Shown here in pieces: positions 27,495 through 36,528 of a stretch of DNA of 64,000 nucleotides. Both the position numbers and the translations under genes were made by a program. The number at the start of each line of letters is the position of its first letter. The stretch's first letter is position 1. The stretch comes from Methylocystis sp. B8 (GTDB lineage: Bacteria > Pseudomonadota > Alphaproteobacteria > Rhizobiales > Beijerinckiaceae): contig NZ_VBTZ01000004.1 of assembly GCF_005771425.1 (NCBI RefSeq), forward strand, positions 1 to 64,000. The letters run 5' to 3'. The notes beneath the pieces were generated by a model. It was given only the letters and a program-made list of their open reading frames with translations. It ran no database searches and had not been told where the DNA came from.

Positions 27495-27944
27495 TAGACC
27501 CTCCGCGTTAAAAGAGTCGCTTCCTCGGATCAGGGTAGCTCGATAAGTCCGGAGCGGGGCCGGGTTTGGACCCCGACCCCTTTCGACTACTGAAGCGAGT
27601 TTGGACCTCGCCGACGACGACGATTCCGACTCTATTTTTAAAATGCTTTGATTTCAATGATTTAGATATTTACTCGCGTCATCTTAGTTGCAATATTTTG
27701 CAATTCATTCTCTCTAGTTTTCAATATTTTTTGTAACTCACATAAGTGAGTTTCTTAAACGCTGACGCACCACTTACGCTTTCTTCTGATATTTCAATTA
27801 ACTAGATGCCCGCGCGCTGTCCTCATAGTGCTGATAGTCCTAAAACGTGCTGACAAGTGCTCGCCGTCCTCACCGGGAAAGTCCGAAAGGGGACGAGTGT
27901 TCCCCGGCTGGCAGAGGCACCTGCCCTTCAAGGCAACAGACGCG
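27495..27944. other. AT-rich intergenic island
   Basis: No gene is visible here. From about 27630 to 27800 the base composition falls far below the surrounding GC content, with ATTTTTAAAATG, TTTAGATATTTAC, GCAATATTTTGCAATTC and CAATATTTTTTGTAAC runs and a 7-bp stem AACTCAC-ATAA-GTGAGTT (about 27734-27751). The next 100 bases return to GC-rich sequence without a recognisable gene. It marks a boundary of acquired DNA or a decayed mobile element. Confidence 0.6.
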
Positions 27945-28511
27945 TTACTTCTTGTCGAAGAGCGCGAGCGCTTCCGGCGCGAGCACGCCGCCGGTGATCT
28001 CGACCGTCAGAAAGGGCGTGGCTTCGGCCACAGCGCGGCTCGTGATCATGATCTGGCCGAGCCGTTTCGATAATTGCGCGATCGAAGCGGCGTAGACGAC
28101 GCGCCCGATTCCGCACCAGACGATCGCGCCCATGCACATCGGGCAGGGCTCGCCCGACGTATAAAGCGTCGCGCCTTTAAGCTCCTTCGCCGGATTGTCG
28201 GCGACGAAGCGGCGGATCGCCACCATCTCGCCATGCGCCGTCGGATCATTGTTCGTCACGCCGAGATTGCGCCCCGTCGCGACGACATTGCCCTCGCGCA
28301 CGATCACTGCGCCGAAGGGAAAATCGCCTTTCGCGGCTTCCGCAATCGCGAGCCGCATGAAGCCCTCATCCTCCGGTCGGACCGGCGAGCGTTTCGCCTT
28401 GGCGTGCGCGGGCGAAGCGCCAATCGCAGCCGCGAGACCAACGCCCATTGTCGCCAGAGCGGAGCGCCGGTTGAAGCGACCGCCGCCGCAATCGCATGTC
28501 TTATGGCTCAT
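27945..28511 (-). CDS. Tat-exported nucleoside/guanine deaminase-like protein
   Basis: The protein belongs to the cytidine/deoxycytidylate deaminase superfamily: the zinc site is PTAHGEMVAIRRF (His-Ala-Glu type, about residue 92-97) and SGEPCPMCMGAIVWCGI (about 119-135). It is closest in pattern to guanine deaminases and tRNA-adenosine-deaminase-like proteins. Unusually, it starts with a Cys-rich MSHKTCDCGGG followed by a twin-arginine signal: RFNRRSALATMGVGLAAAIG and a cleavage site after AHA near residue 37. It would thus act in the periplasm. The ATG at 28511 is preceded by GGGGCGAGAA. 188 residues; monocistronic. Confidence 0.85.
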   Translation of the reverse strand: MSHKTCDCGGGRFNRRSALATMGVGLAAAIGASPAHAKAKRSPVRPEDEGFMRLAIAEAAKGDFPFGAVIVREGNVVATGRNLGVTNNDPTAHGEMVAIRRFVADNPAKELKGATLYTSGEPCPMCMGAIVWCGIGRVVYAASIAQLSKRLGQIMITSRAVAEATPFLTVEITGGVLAPEALALFDKK

Positions 28512-28608
28512 TTCTCGCCCCAGCCCGTCGAACGTCCTTGCGCCAACTTGACATGGCGAACCGCACAATGCCACTCGCGGCGCTTCGGAAGCTGGCGGGC
28601 GACTTAAG

Positions 28609-28777
28609 CCCTCATGCTGAGGAGCCTGCGAAGCAGGCGTCTCGAAGCACGAGGGCGCGACGAGATCAGTTTCCTCGTCCTTCGAGACGGCCCCACCGAT
28701 CTCGGGTTAACCCGAGATCGCGTTTCAAGCCCAAGTCGGGCAAGCCCGACCTGGGTGGGGCCTCCTCAGGATGAGGA
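28609..28777. repeat. long palindromic repeat (CATGCTGAGGAGC type)
   Basis: The outer arms are CCCTCATGCTGAGGAGCC / GCGTCTCGAAGCACGAGGG and CCTCGTCCTTCGAGACGGCC / GGCCTCCTCAGGATGAGG. Nested inside are CTCGGGTTAACCCGAG and GTCGGGCAAGCCCGAC palindromes. It has the same family arms as 13383-13535 but carries an extra insertion of about 75 bases. It fills most of the 308-base gap between the deaminase gene and fabD. Confidence 0.85.
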
Positions 28778-28819
28778 AACCAGTCGCCTTGCGCCAAAGT
28801 GCTAATGGGGCTGTTGCAG

Positions 28820-29767
28820 ATGACGAAGGCTTTCATTTTTCCGGGTCAGGGGTCTCAGACGGTCGGCATGGGCAAGGCGCTCAACGACGCCTTTGCGCCG
28901 GCGCGCGCGGTTTTCGCCGAGGTCGACGACGCGCTGTCGCAGCCGCTGTCGAAACTCATGTTCGAAGGACCGGAAAACGAGCTGACGCTCACCGCCAACG
29001 CCCAACCGGCGCTGATGGCGGTCTCTCTCGCCGCGATCCGCGCGCTGGAGGCCGAATGCGGCCTTGATCTTACGCGCGACGCCGCCTTCGTCGCCGGACA
29101 TTCGCTCGGCGAATATTCGGCGCTCGCAGCCGCCGGCGCGCTGACGATTTCCGACACGGCGCGACTGTTACGCATTCGCGGCGACGCCATGCAGAAGGCG
29201 GTCCCTGTCGGAGAAGGCGCGATGGCGGCGCTGCTCGGCGCCGACCTCGATCAGGCGCGCGCCATTGCTGAGGAAGCTGCGACGGCCGCCAATGGCGTCT
29301 GCCAGGTCGCCAATGACAATGGCGGCGGACAGGTCGTCGTTTCAGGCGCCAAGGCAGCCGTCGAGAAGGCGATCGACATCGCCAAAGACAAGGGGATCAA
29401 GCGCGCGGTGCTATTGCCGGTCTCCGCGCCTTTCCATTGCGCGCTGATGCAGCCCGCAGCGGACGCCATGCGCGACGCGCTTGCTAAAGCGGCGATCAGC
29501 GCGCCGGGCGTTCCGGTCGTCGCCAATGTGACGGCGGCGCCGACGCAGGACCCGGAGGCGATTCGCCGACTGCTCGTCGAGCAAGTCACCGGCGCGGTGC
29601 GCTGGCGCGAATGCGTGGCCTATATGGCCGATCACGGCGTGACGAAATTCGTCGAATGCGGCTCGGGCAAGGTTCTCGCGGGGCTATTGAAGCGTATCGC
29701 GCCGCAAGCCGCCGGCATATCGGTCGGCGCGCCAGCCGATTTCGACGCCTATCGCGCCTTCGCATAG
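28820..29767 (+). CDS. fabD: malonyl-CoA:ACP transacylase
   Basis: FabD loads malonate onto acyl carrier protein for type II fatty acid synthesis. The 315-residue protein has FIFPGQGSQTVGMG (5-18), the catalytic Ser95 in GHSLGEYSAL, and the catalytic His in PVSAPFHCALM (about residue 203). MTKAFIFPG at 28820 is the family start; an ATG at 28805 would add five residues. fabG, acpP and fabF follow downstream, but an outer-membrane protein gene on the other strand is inserted between. Confidence 0.96.
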   Translation: MTKAFIFPGQGSQTVGMGKALNDAFAPARAVFAEVDDALSQPLSKLMFEGPENELTLTANAQPALMAVSLAAIRALEAECGLDLTRDAAFVAGHSLGEYSALAAAGALTISDTARLLRIRGDAMQKAVPVGEGAMAALLGADLDQARAIAEEAATAANGVCQVANDNGGGQVVVSGAKAAVEKAIDIAKDKGIKRAVLLPVSAPFHCALMQPAADAMRDALAKAAISAPGVPVVANVTAAPTQDPEAIRRLLVEQVTGAVRWRECVAYMADHGVTKFVECGSGKVLAGLLKRIAPQAAGISVGAPADFDAYRAFA

Positions 29768-29880
29768 AGCGCGCTGCGAAAAAGTGGAATCCGGTTTTTC
29801 GCGTAAAGCGCGCTCTAAACTTTTAGAATCGATCACGTTATCTGCATTTGGGCGATTCCGCCCAAACGCAGCGTGATCTA
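29768..29880. repeat. intergenic repeat with inverted arms
   Basis: Directly after fabD, AGAGCGCGCT ... AAAGCGCGCTCT is an inverted pair around a GAAAAAGTGGAATCCGGTTT segment. Then GATCACGTTATCTGCATTTGGGCG is mirrored by CGCCCAAACGCAGCGTGATC. This type of element is widespread in Hyphomicrobiales genomes. It may serve as a 3' end for fabD. Confidence 0.65.
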
Positions 29881-29903
29881 GAGTCCTGGAAGACAGACAA
29901 AAG

Positions 29904-29930
29904 AAAAGGCCCGGTCGTAAAGACCGGGCC
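29904..29930 (-). terminator. rho-independent terminator of the Omp25-like gene
   Basis: On the minus strand the 9-bp stem GGCCCGGTC-TTTAC-GACCGGGCC (29908-29930) is followed by TTTTCTTTTG. It lies about 32 bases past the stop of the outer-membrane protein gene. Confidence 0.85.
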
Positions 29931-29961
29931 CATCCTCTCGACCGCAAGGCCGATGAGCGGA

Positions 29962-30750
29962 TTAGTACTTGGCCAACACCGGAGCCGGCGAGGCGAAGTT
30001 GAAGTGATAGTTCACGCCAGCGCGGATCGTGTGGAAGCGCGTGCGGTTGTTCGGGCTGTTGAGGCCGAAGCTGAACCATCCGTTGTTGCCCTGGCCGCTG
30101 ATCTGCGTGTACAGATACTCGACCTTGGCGGACCAGTTCGGCATGAACATGTATTCGGCGCCGCCGCCAGCGGTCCAGCCGGTCTGCACCGCGCTGTTCT
30201 GGTTCCACCAGCCGTTGCGCTGCACTTCGCCATAGGCGAAGCCGCCCGTGCCGTAGAGGAGCAGCTGCGGGCTCAGCAGCGTGATGCCCACGCGGCCGCG
30301 AACCGTGCCGAACCAGTTGATGCGGGCGGTGTCGACCGATCCGCCGAAGCCGAAGAACGGCAGGCCAGGGAAGAGCACGGGACCGACCAGGAACGGGAAC
30401 AGGAAATTGTTGCCGTTGCCGCCGGAGCCGATGCTGGTGCCCTGGAAGTCGGTCTCCACGCCCACGACGAACATCGGCGTGACCTGGAAGTTATAGCCGA
30501 TCTGGCCGCCGCCGACGACGCCGCCGCGACCGCCGCTGCCGCCGCCCCAACCAAAGTTCCACACGTTGGAGGAGGTGCGATCCTGGAAGCCGCCGCCGAG
30601 GTTAAGACCGGCGTAGAATCCGGTCCAGGTCATGACCGGCGGCGGGGGGATGTAAGGCGGGGGCGCCTTGTGGGAGGGGAGGTCGGCGGCGCTCGCAGCG
30701 CCGGCGAAAAGCGCCGTCGCCAGAGCCAGAGCCGAAATCGCTGTCTTCAT
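29962..30750 (-). CDS. Omp25/RopB-like outer-membrane beta-barrel protein
   Basis: The 262-residue protein has a signal peptide cut after GAASA (about 21). The typical ADLPSHKAPPPYIPPPPVMTWTGFYAG N-terminus of the family follows, then an eight-stranded barrel with WFGTVRGRVGITLL, LLLYGTGGFAYGEV and AEYMFMPNWSAKVEYLY, and a final strand VNYHFNFASPAPVLAKY. These are abundant surface proteins in Hyphomicrobiales. The ATG at 30750 has AAGGAT upstream. It interrupts the fab cluster on the opposite strand. Confidence 0.92.
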   Translation of the reverse strand: MKTAISALALATALFAGAASAADLPSHKAPPPYIPPPPVMTWTGFYAGLNLGGGFQDRTSSNVWNFGWGGGSGGRGGVVGGGQIGYNFQVTPMFVVGVETDFQGTSIGSGGNGNNFLFPFLVGPVLFPGLPFFGFGGSVDTARINWFGTVRGRVGITLLSPQLLLYGTGGFAYGEVQRNGWWNQNSAVQTGWTAGGGAEYMFMPNWSAKVEYLYTQISGQGNNGWFSFGLNSPNNRTRFHTIRAGVNYHFNFASPAPVLAKY

Positions 30751-31168
30751 CTTTCTATCCTTCAGTTCGAGCCAACTTAAATTAATAGGTGCGCCAGTCC
30801 CGTGACTCTCTCGGACGTTCGTTGACGCTGACCCCAAGCACGGCGGAGTGTGGTCAAATTTCACGCGGGAAACAACAAACAGAAGGTAAAATCGGGCCCA
30901 AAAAGGCCAAAAGATTTCTAGTGTTGCACTTGGGTCACATGGGGATTTAACGGTCATCCCGATGCACGAACTGAGCAATTCGGCCTCGAATCCGTCGTTT
31001 GCGAAACGAAGTCGAGATAGCGCTCGTCCATTCACCCGCCTTCGGACCGGGCGCCGATGCGAGCGCCTTTTCGAAGCCGGCCATCTGACGTTGAACCGCG
31101 ACTGAAAAAAGGCCACTCGCCAAACTGAGCTATAAGGCTCACGCCATGGGCAGGTGGGAGGAGAGGGA
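30751..31168. other. divergent intergenic region between the Omp25-like gene and fabG
   Basis: About 420 bases without a convincing gene. It must hold the promoter of the abundant outer-membrane protein on the left and that of fabG on the right. I see no clear operator, hairpin or repeat; a GGGAGGAGAGGG ribosome-binding site ends it. Confidence 0.5.
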
Positions 31169-31906
31169 ATGTTCGATCTAAACGGCAAGACCGCGCTGGT
31201 GACGGGCGCAAGCGGAGGAATCGGCGCTGCGATCGCGCGCGCGCTTCATTCGTCCGGCGCGACCGTGGCGCTTTCTGGCACGAGGAAAGAGGCGCTAGAG
31301 GCGCTTGCCGGCGCACTGAATGGCCGCACGCACATCTTGCCTTGCAATCTTTCTCAAAAAGAAGAGACCGAGAAGCTCGTGCCGGCCGCGGAAGCGGCGA
31401 TGGGCGGGCTGGATATTCTTGTCAACAACGCCGGAATCACCCGCGACATGTTGTTCATGCGGCTTAAGGACGAGGATTGGGAGGCCGTCATCAACGTCAA
31501 TCTGACGTCGGCCTTCCGATTGTCGCGCGCGGCGCTGCGCGGAATGATGAAGAAGCGCTTTGGCCGCATCATTCAAATCACCTCTGTCGTGGGCGTGACA
31601 GGCAATCCCGGCCAGGGCAATTACGCCGCCGCCAAGGCGGGCATGATCGGCATGTCAAAATCGCTTGCGGCGGAAGTCGCCTCGCGCGGCGTAACGGTCA
31701 ATTGCATTGCGCCAGGTTTCATCGAAAGCCCGATGACCGACGCGCTGACCGCCGCGCAGAAAGAAGCGATTCTTCGAATGGTCCCGACCGGAAGGCTTGG
31801 AACCGGCGCTGATGTGGCCGCCGCCTGCGTCTATCTCGCGAGCGAGGAGGCGGGATACGTCACCGGGCAGACCTTGCATGTTAACGGCGGCATGGCGATG
31901 ATCTAG
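31169..31906 (+). CDS. fabG: 3-oxoacyl-ACP reductase
   Basis: FabG reduces 3-oxoacyl-ACP with NADPH in fatty acid elongation. The 245-residue SDR protein has the cofactor motif TGASGGIG (12-19), NNAG (86-89), and the catalytic Ser139, Tyr152 and Lys156 (NYAAAKAGM). The C-terminus GQTLHVNGGMAMI is typical of FabG. The ATG at 31169 with GGAGGAGAGGG upstream is preferred to 31154. acpP and fabF follow, and fabD lies upstream of the inserted omp gene. Confidence 0.96.
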   Translation: MFDLNGKTALVTGASGGIGAAIARALHSSGATVALSGTRKEALEALAGALNGRTHILPCNLSQKEETEKLVPAAEAAMGGLDILVNNAGITRDMLFMRLKDEDWEAVINVNLTSAFRLSRAALRGMMKKRFGRIIQITSVVGVTGNPGQGNYAAAKAGMIGMSKSLAAEVASRGVTVNCIAPGFIESPMTDALTAAQKEAILRMVPTGRLGTGADVAAACVYLASEEAGYVTGQTLHVNGGMAMI

Positions 31907-32205
31907 CAAGGACGAACGCTGCGCGGAACGCGTCTGCGGCGACCTTTCGCCGCGTCCGCGGCGAGCGCGGCGCGCCTCTCGCCATGCCCAGGGAAGTATG
32001 CTACCAGAGCCTCGCCGCTGAGGGGCGGCGTCGCCGCGATTTCAACCCGGGGCGCAAGCCGCCACACGTCTTGCGCATATCAGGGCGGTCGGCGAGCGAT
32101 TGCAAGTTAAAGGGATGAATGGCGATTGCGGAGCGCGCCAGCCGGCCTGCTTCAAGTCGTCACACGGCGCGAGTAAGCGCCAAATGCAGACAGGGATCAA
32201 AGAAG

Positions 32206-32445
32206 ATGAGCGATGTCGCCGAGCGCGTGAAAAAGATTGTTGTCGAGCACCTCGGCGTCGAAGCCGACAAGGTCGTCGACAAAGCCAATTTCATCGACGA
32301 TCTGGGAGCCGATTCGCTTGATACCGTCGAACTCGTGATGGCTTTCGAAGAAGAATTCGGCGTCGAGATTCCGGACGACGCCGCCGAGACGATCCTCACT
32401 GTCGGCGACGCCGTGAAGTTCCTGGAAAAGGCGAAGGCCGCCTGA
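32206..32445 (+). CDS. acpP: acyl carrier protein
   Basis: The 79-residue acidic four-helix carrier has Ser37 in [11 protein letters not shown], the site of 4'-phosphopantetheine attachment, and the standard start [18 protein letters not shown]. An ATG at 32119 extends the frame, but that part has no ACP similarity. It lies 299 bases after fabG in a gap with no evident gene, and 94 bases before fabF. Confidence 0.97.
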   Translation: MSDVAERVKKIVVEHLGVEADKVVDKANFIDDLGADSLDTVELVMAFEEEFGVEIPDDAAETILTVGDAVKFLEKAKAA

Positions 32446-32539
32446 CGGACTAATAAAGATCCAAGCGCGCGGCGAATCTCTCGCGAGGCTTCGCCGCCAT
32501 CGCTATTTCGACAACGACAAAAAGTATGAGAGTTGAGCC

Positions 32540-33802
32540 ATGCGCAGGGTGGTCGTCACCGGTCTTGGCGTCGTATCTCCTTTGGGCTGCGGCGTAGAGA
32601 CGAACTGGCGCCGTCTAGCCGCCGGCGAATGCGGCTTCAAGCGTATCGATACATTCGAAGTCTCCGACCTCGCCTGTCAGATCGCCGCGGTCGTGCCGCG
32701 AGGCGATGGCGCGAACGGCACGTTCAATCCCGATGACTGGTTCGACCCCAAAGAACAGCGCAAGGTCGATGATTTCATCATCTATGGCGCGAGCGCCGCG
32801 ACGCAGGCGCTAAAAGACGCCGGCTGGGTTGCCGACACGCCTGAAAAGCAGGAAACGACCGGCGTTCTGATCGGCTCGGGCATCGGCGGACTCGGCGGCA
32901 TTTACGAAACCTCCGTCACCTTGAGGGAGAAGGGACCGCGTCGCGTGTCGCCTTTCTTCGTCTCGGGCAGAATCATCAATCTCGCGGGCGGCTATGTGTC
33001 GATCATGCATGGCCTGAAAGGACCGAATTCTGCGGTGGTGACGGCTTGCGCGACCGGCACGCACGCCATCGGCGACGCGGGCCGCATCATCGCGATGGGC
33101 GACGCCGACGTGATGGTCGCGGGCGGCGCCGAATCGCCTGTCAATCGCATTGGCGTCGCCGGCTTCGCCGCGTGCCGAGCGCTTTCGACCGGTTTCAACG
33201 ATCGTCCCGAAGCCGCCTCGCGGCCTTACGACAAGGATCGCGACGGATTTGTGCTTGGCGAAGGCGCCGGCTGCGTCGTGCTCGAAGAATATGAGCACGC
33301 GAAGGCGCGCGGCGCGAAAATCTATGCCGAGCTCATCGGCTACGGCATGTCAGGCGACGCCTATCACATCACCGCGCCGACGCCCGATGGCGACGGGGCC
33401 TATCGCTGCATGAAGGCGGCGCTGAAGCGCGCCAACATTTCGGTGGCGGACATCGATTACGTAAACGCGCATGGCACGTCGACGCCGCTCGGCGACGAGA
33501 TCGAACTCAAGGCCGTCGAACGTCTTCTCGGCAATGTCGAAGCCAAACTCGCCATGTCGTCGACGAAATCTGCGATCGGCCATCTGCTCGGCGCCGCAGG
33601 CGCGGTCGAGGCGATTTATTCGATCCTCGCGATGCAGGCGAATGTCGCGCCGCCGACTCGCAACCTCGACAATCCTTCCGTCGAAACGGCGATTGATCTC
33701 GTGCCGCACAAGGCGCGCGAAAAGGAAATCAATATCGCGCTGTCGAATTCCTTCGGCTTCGGCGGCACGAACGCCTCGCTGCTGTTTCGCCGCGCCTCTT
33801 GA
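32540..33802 (+). CDS. fabF: 3-oxoacyl-ACP synthase II
   Basis: FabF (KAS II) condenses malonyl-ACP with acyl-ACP. The 420-residue protein has the catalytic Cys170 in VVTACATGTHAIG, and the two active-site histidines in NAHGTSTPLGD (about 310) and KSAIGHLLGAAGAVEA (about 347). The tail NSFGFGGTNASLLF is typical. Start at 32540 gives MRRVVVTGLGVVSPLG. mltG follows after 140 bases, the common order fabF-mltG-yicC-gmk in Hyphomicrobiales. Confidence 0.97.
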   Translation: MRRVVVTGLGVVSPLGCGVETNWRRLAAGECGFKRIDTFEVSDLACQIAAVVPRGDGANGTFNPDDWFDPKEQRKVDDFIIYGASAATQALKDAGWVADTPEKQETTGVLIGSGIGGLGGIYETSVTLREKGPRRVSPFFVSGRIINLAGGYVSIMHGLKGPNSAVVTACATGTHAIGDAGRIIAMGDADVMVAGGAESPVNRIGVAGFAACRALSTGFNDRPEAASRPYDKDRDGFVLGEGAGCVVLEEYEHAKARGAKIYAELIGYGMSGDAYHITAPTPDGDGAYRCMKAALKRANISVADIDYVNAHGTSTPLGDEIELKAVERLLGNVEAKLAMSSTKSAIGHLLGAAGAVEAIYSILAMQANVAPPTRNLDNPSVETAIDLVPHKAREKEINIALSNSFGFGGTNASLLFRRAS

Positions 33803-33942
33803 TCGCTCAAAGTCGGTCAGCTCATTTTGAGGAATCGCCGGCCAGACCGGGCGTTCCTGAATTCGCCACAATGAGGCATAGTGTAAGTCCTCGGCGCTAG
33901 TTAGCCGCGCGACATCTTCAGCTTTGTAGTGGGCGTATTGCG

Positions 33943-36453
33943 ATGAGCGAAGCGGACGAAAAAAGCGCGCCCGAAAAGCAAGCAGCCGCTGGCGTACCGC
34001 CCACGGCGGATTCCGCCGTGGTAAAGGCGGAAACCGCGTCCTCTCGCGACGACGACGCCCCAGCTTCCCCGCAAAGCGCCCCCACAGAAGACTCCGCTGC
34101 GCCGCAGGGCAAAGCTGCAGATATCGCTTCGACGCCCTCGGCAAAACCCTCAACAGCGGCGCCTGCGCCGGAATCTGGAAGCACGCCGCTGTTGCGACCC
34201 GCGAAACCCCTGGCGGCGGCGCCAAAGTGGCCAAGTCCGCCTCACCCCACAGCCAAGCCCCACACGCCGCCCGAGCCGCCCAAAGCTCCCGTAGCCGAAG
34301 CTCCCTCCGCGAAGCCCGCGGAAACTTCCGCCGTAAAGCCCGCGGCGGTTTCGACTCTATCCCAGGCCCCGAGCCTGTCGCCGCCAGCTTCCGCAACGCC
34401 GGCAACGCCCTCACCCTTCCGCGTGAATCCGCCGCCGAAGGAAGAAGCGCCGGCGGCGGCGAGGATATACGCTCCGCCGACAAAACCAGCTCCGGCGCCT
34501 GCGGAACCGATATCGCCTCCTCCTCCGCCTGAGACGGCGCCGGCGCCACCCGTTCTTGCGACCGAAGCGCCGCCCGTCAAGCCGCCGCCAGAAGCGCCCG
34601 CTGCGGCGCCGCCTCCTGTCGCTCCCGCGGGCGCGAGCATTTTTGAACGACGCGCGCCGCCGCAAAGCGCCAAACAGGTCCAACGGCCGCAGACCGCGCC
34701 CGCGCCGCCGCCGAAAAAGCGAAAAAAGCGACGCGAAGGCACGCTTTCGATGGCGAGCGGCTTTTTGAGTTTCGTGCTCGTCGCGCTTGTCGCCGGCGCC
34801 TTCGGGCTTATCGCCGCAACGCATAAGTTGAAGGAGCCGGGCCCGCTCCTAGCCGACAAGGTCGTCTATATCCCGCCGCGCAGCGATTTGCTTGAGATCA
34901 TTTCTCAGCTCCAGCGCGAAGGCGTGATTTCCAGTCCGACGCTCATGCAGCTCGGCCTGCTTCTCGAAGGCAAGCTCGGAAAGCTGAAACCCGGCGAATA
35001 TGGCTTCAAGAAAAACATCAGCCTGCGCGATGTGATCGATCAGATCGCCTCCGGTCGTCAGATCATGCACAGCGTGACGATTCCGGAAGGTTTGACCTCG
35101 GAACAGATCGTGCAGAAGTTGAAAGAAGCTGACCTGCTCGCGGGCGACATCAACGACCTTCCCAAGGAAGGCGCTTTGCTGCCCGAAACATACAAATTCC
35201 CGCGCAACTATCCGCGCGCGCGTCTCATCGCCAAAATGCAGGAGGACCAGCGCAAGACGCTCGAAGCGATCTGGGCGAAGCGCGCGCCCGATCTGCCTTT
35301 GCGCACGCCCTACGAACTGGTGACGCTGGCCTCGATCGTCGAAAAAGAGACCGGCAAAAGCGAAGAGCGGCCGCGCGTCGCCGCGGTCTTCCTCAACCGG
35401 CTGCGCAAGGGCATGCGTCTTCAGTCCGATCCGACGATCATCTACGGACTCGTCGCCGGCAAGGCGACGCTCGGACGACCGATCATGCGCGCCGAGATCG
35501 ACAAGTGGACGCCCTACAACACCTACGCCATCGACGGTCTGCCCCCGGGGCCGATCGCCAATCCGGGCCGCGCTTCGCTCGAAGCGGCGGCGCATCCGGC
35601 GCCGACCCGCGACCTCTACTTCGTCGCTGACGGCACGGGCGGCCACGTCTTCTCCGAATCCCTCGACCAGCATTCGCGCAACGTCCAGAACTGGCGGCGA
35701 CTGGAGAAAGAAAAGAACGACGAAACGATTGATCGCGCGACGCCGGGCGTCCCCGCGCCGGCCGCGCCAAAACCCGAAAAACGCACGCAGGCTCCAATTG
35801 GACGTCTCGTCAATGTCGCGGAAAATCACGAAGATTATCCGCCGGGCCGAGCCATGGCGCCCGATGACGGTCCGACCCACCGCCTCGGCAAATTCGGTTA
35901 TGCCGAAGCCGATTTCCTTCTCGGCGGCCATGGCGACCGCACGCAAGTTCTAACGGCGGAATTTGTCGCTTTGAGATCTGCGCGCCCGTTCTTTACCGAC
36001 GAAACCACGCAGCCCCGCGCCCAACGATTGTTTGATCCCTCGCTCCTCGCCAGCCGTCCGCCGCCGCCCGCCGATGAAGAGGAGGAGCGGCTCAATCCGG
36101 ATATGACGACGACAACTGTCTCGCGCCAAAGCCCGGAGGCGCAGCCTGACGCCGGCTCCGACATGGCGGCATATCCTATTTCGCCTGCGCAGCGCGCCGA
36201 GCAGAAAGCGCGCGCAGCGCGCCTCGGACTTGCTGCGGGCTCGGACGAGCTTCCCGGCGAAGCGCTCGCTCAAAGAGCCGCTCAGGAAGCCGCGCCGCCG
36301 CCGGAGGCCACGGCGTTGGCCCCGACTGGCGGTCGGCCCTCTCATCCGCGCGCTTTCGACGCCTCAGAAGGCACTGCGCTCGACCCGCTGCGTGACAAGA
36401 GCTGGGATCTCACCTCAGCTAAGACGGTCCCTTCGACTGCCGATTTGCGGTAA
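33943..36453 (+). CDS. mltG: endolytic murein transglycosylase MltG with very long flanking regions
   Basis: MltG cleaves nascent glycan strands and sets their length. The recognisable domain (about 300-610) contains KLKPGEYGFKKNISLRDVI, VTIPEGLTSEQIV, the catalytic region TLASIVEKETGKSEERP (Glu467/Glu469) and LRLQSDPTIIYG-like RLQSDPTII, DGLPPGPIANPG. One membrane helix lies at about 273-292. The 836-residue protein is more than twice the usual length: an Ala/Pro-rich cytosolic N-terminus of about 265 residues with a basic KKRKKRREG stretch before the helix, and a C-terminal tail of about 220 residues outside the membrane. The frame has no interruption. Confidence 0.93.
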   Translation: MSEADEKSAPEKQAAAGVPPTADSAVVKAETASSRDDDAPASPQSAPTEDSAAPQGKAADIASTPSAKPSTAAPAPESGSTPLLRPAKPLAAAPKWPSPPHPTAKPHTPPEPPKAPVAEAPSAKPAETSAVKPAAVSTLSQAPSLSPPASATPATPSPFRVNPPPKEEAPAAARIYAPPTKPAPAPAEPISPPPPPETAPAPPVLATEAPPVKPPPEAPAAAPPPVAPAGASIFERRAPPQSAKQVQRPQTAPAPPPKKRKKRREGTLSMASGFLSFVLVALVAGAFGLIAATHKLKEPGPLLADKVVYIPPRSDLLEIISQLQREGVISSPTLMQLGLLLEGKLGKLKPGEYGFKKNISLRDVIDQIASGRQIMHSVTIPEGLTSEQIVQKLKEADLLAGDINDLPKEGALLPETYKFPRNYPRARLIAKMQEDQRKTLEAIWAKRAPDLPLRTPYELVTLASIVEKETGKSEERPRVAAVFLNRLRKGMRLQSDPTIIYGLVAGKATLGRPIMRAEIDKWTPYNTYAIDGLPPGPIANPGRASLEAAAHPAPTRDLYFVADGTGGHVFSESLDQHSRNVQNWRRLEKEKNDETIDRATPGVPAPAAPKPEKRTQAPIGRLVNVAENHEDYPPGRAMAPDDGPTHRLGKFGYAEADFLLGGHGDRTQVLTAEFVALRSARPFFTDETTQPRAQRLFDPSLLASRPPPPADEEEERLNPDMTTTTVSRQSPEAQPDAGSDMAAYPISPAQRAEQKARAARLGLAAGSDELPGEALAQRAAQEAAPPPEATALAPTGGRPSHPRAFDASEGTALDPLRDKSWDLTSAKTVPSTADLR

Positions 36454-36468
36454 CGCCGACGCGGCGAT

Positions 36469-36502
36469 AGTGAAGCGCGGCGCGAGCAAGCCGCGCTTCA
36501 CT
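36469..36502 (+). terminator. perfect hairpin between mltG and yicC
   Basis: AGTGAAGCGCGGC and GCCGCGCTTCACT form a 13-bp perfect stem with an 8-base loop in the 75-base gap after mltG. TCGTCCTCTC follows without a true T-run, so it could stabilise the mltG message or partly terminate it. Confidence 0.6.
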
Positions 36503-36528
36503 TCGTCCTCTCGGACCCGCCGCAGCAA

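Noticed and set aside
27734..27751. AACTCAC/GTGAGTT stem as a plasmid or phage origin or attachment site
   Set aside because: A single short stem without iterons, integrase or replication gene is not enough.
31907..32205. Possible tRNA or small RNA between fabG and acpP
   Set aside because: No cloverleaf, no GGTTCGA-type T arm; nothing I can support.
33350..34549. A 399-residue minus-strand frame across fabF and mltG
   Set aside because: It spans two certain genes on the other strand and its Ala/Arg-rich sequence shows no domain.
34849..35946. A 365-residue minus-strand frame opposite mltG
   Set aside because: Antisense shadow; mltG has clear domain motifs on the other strand.
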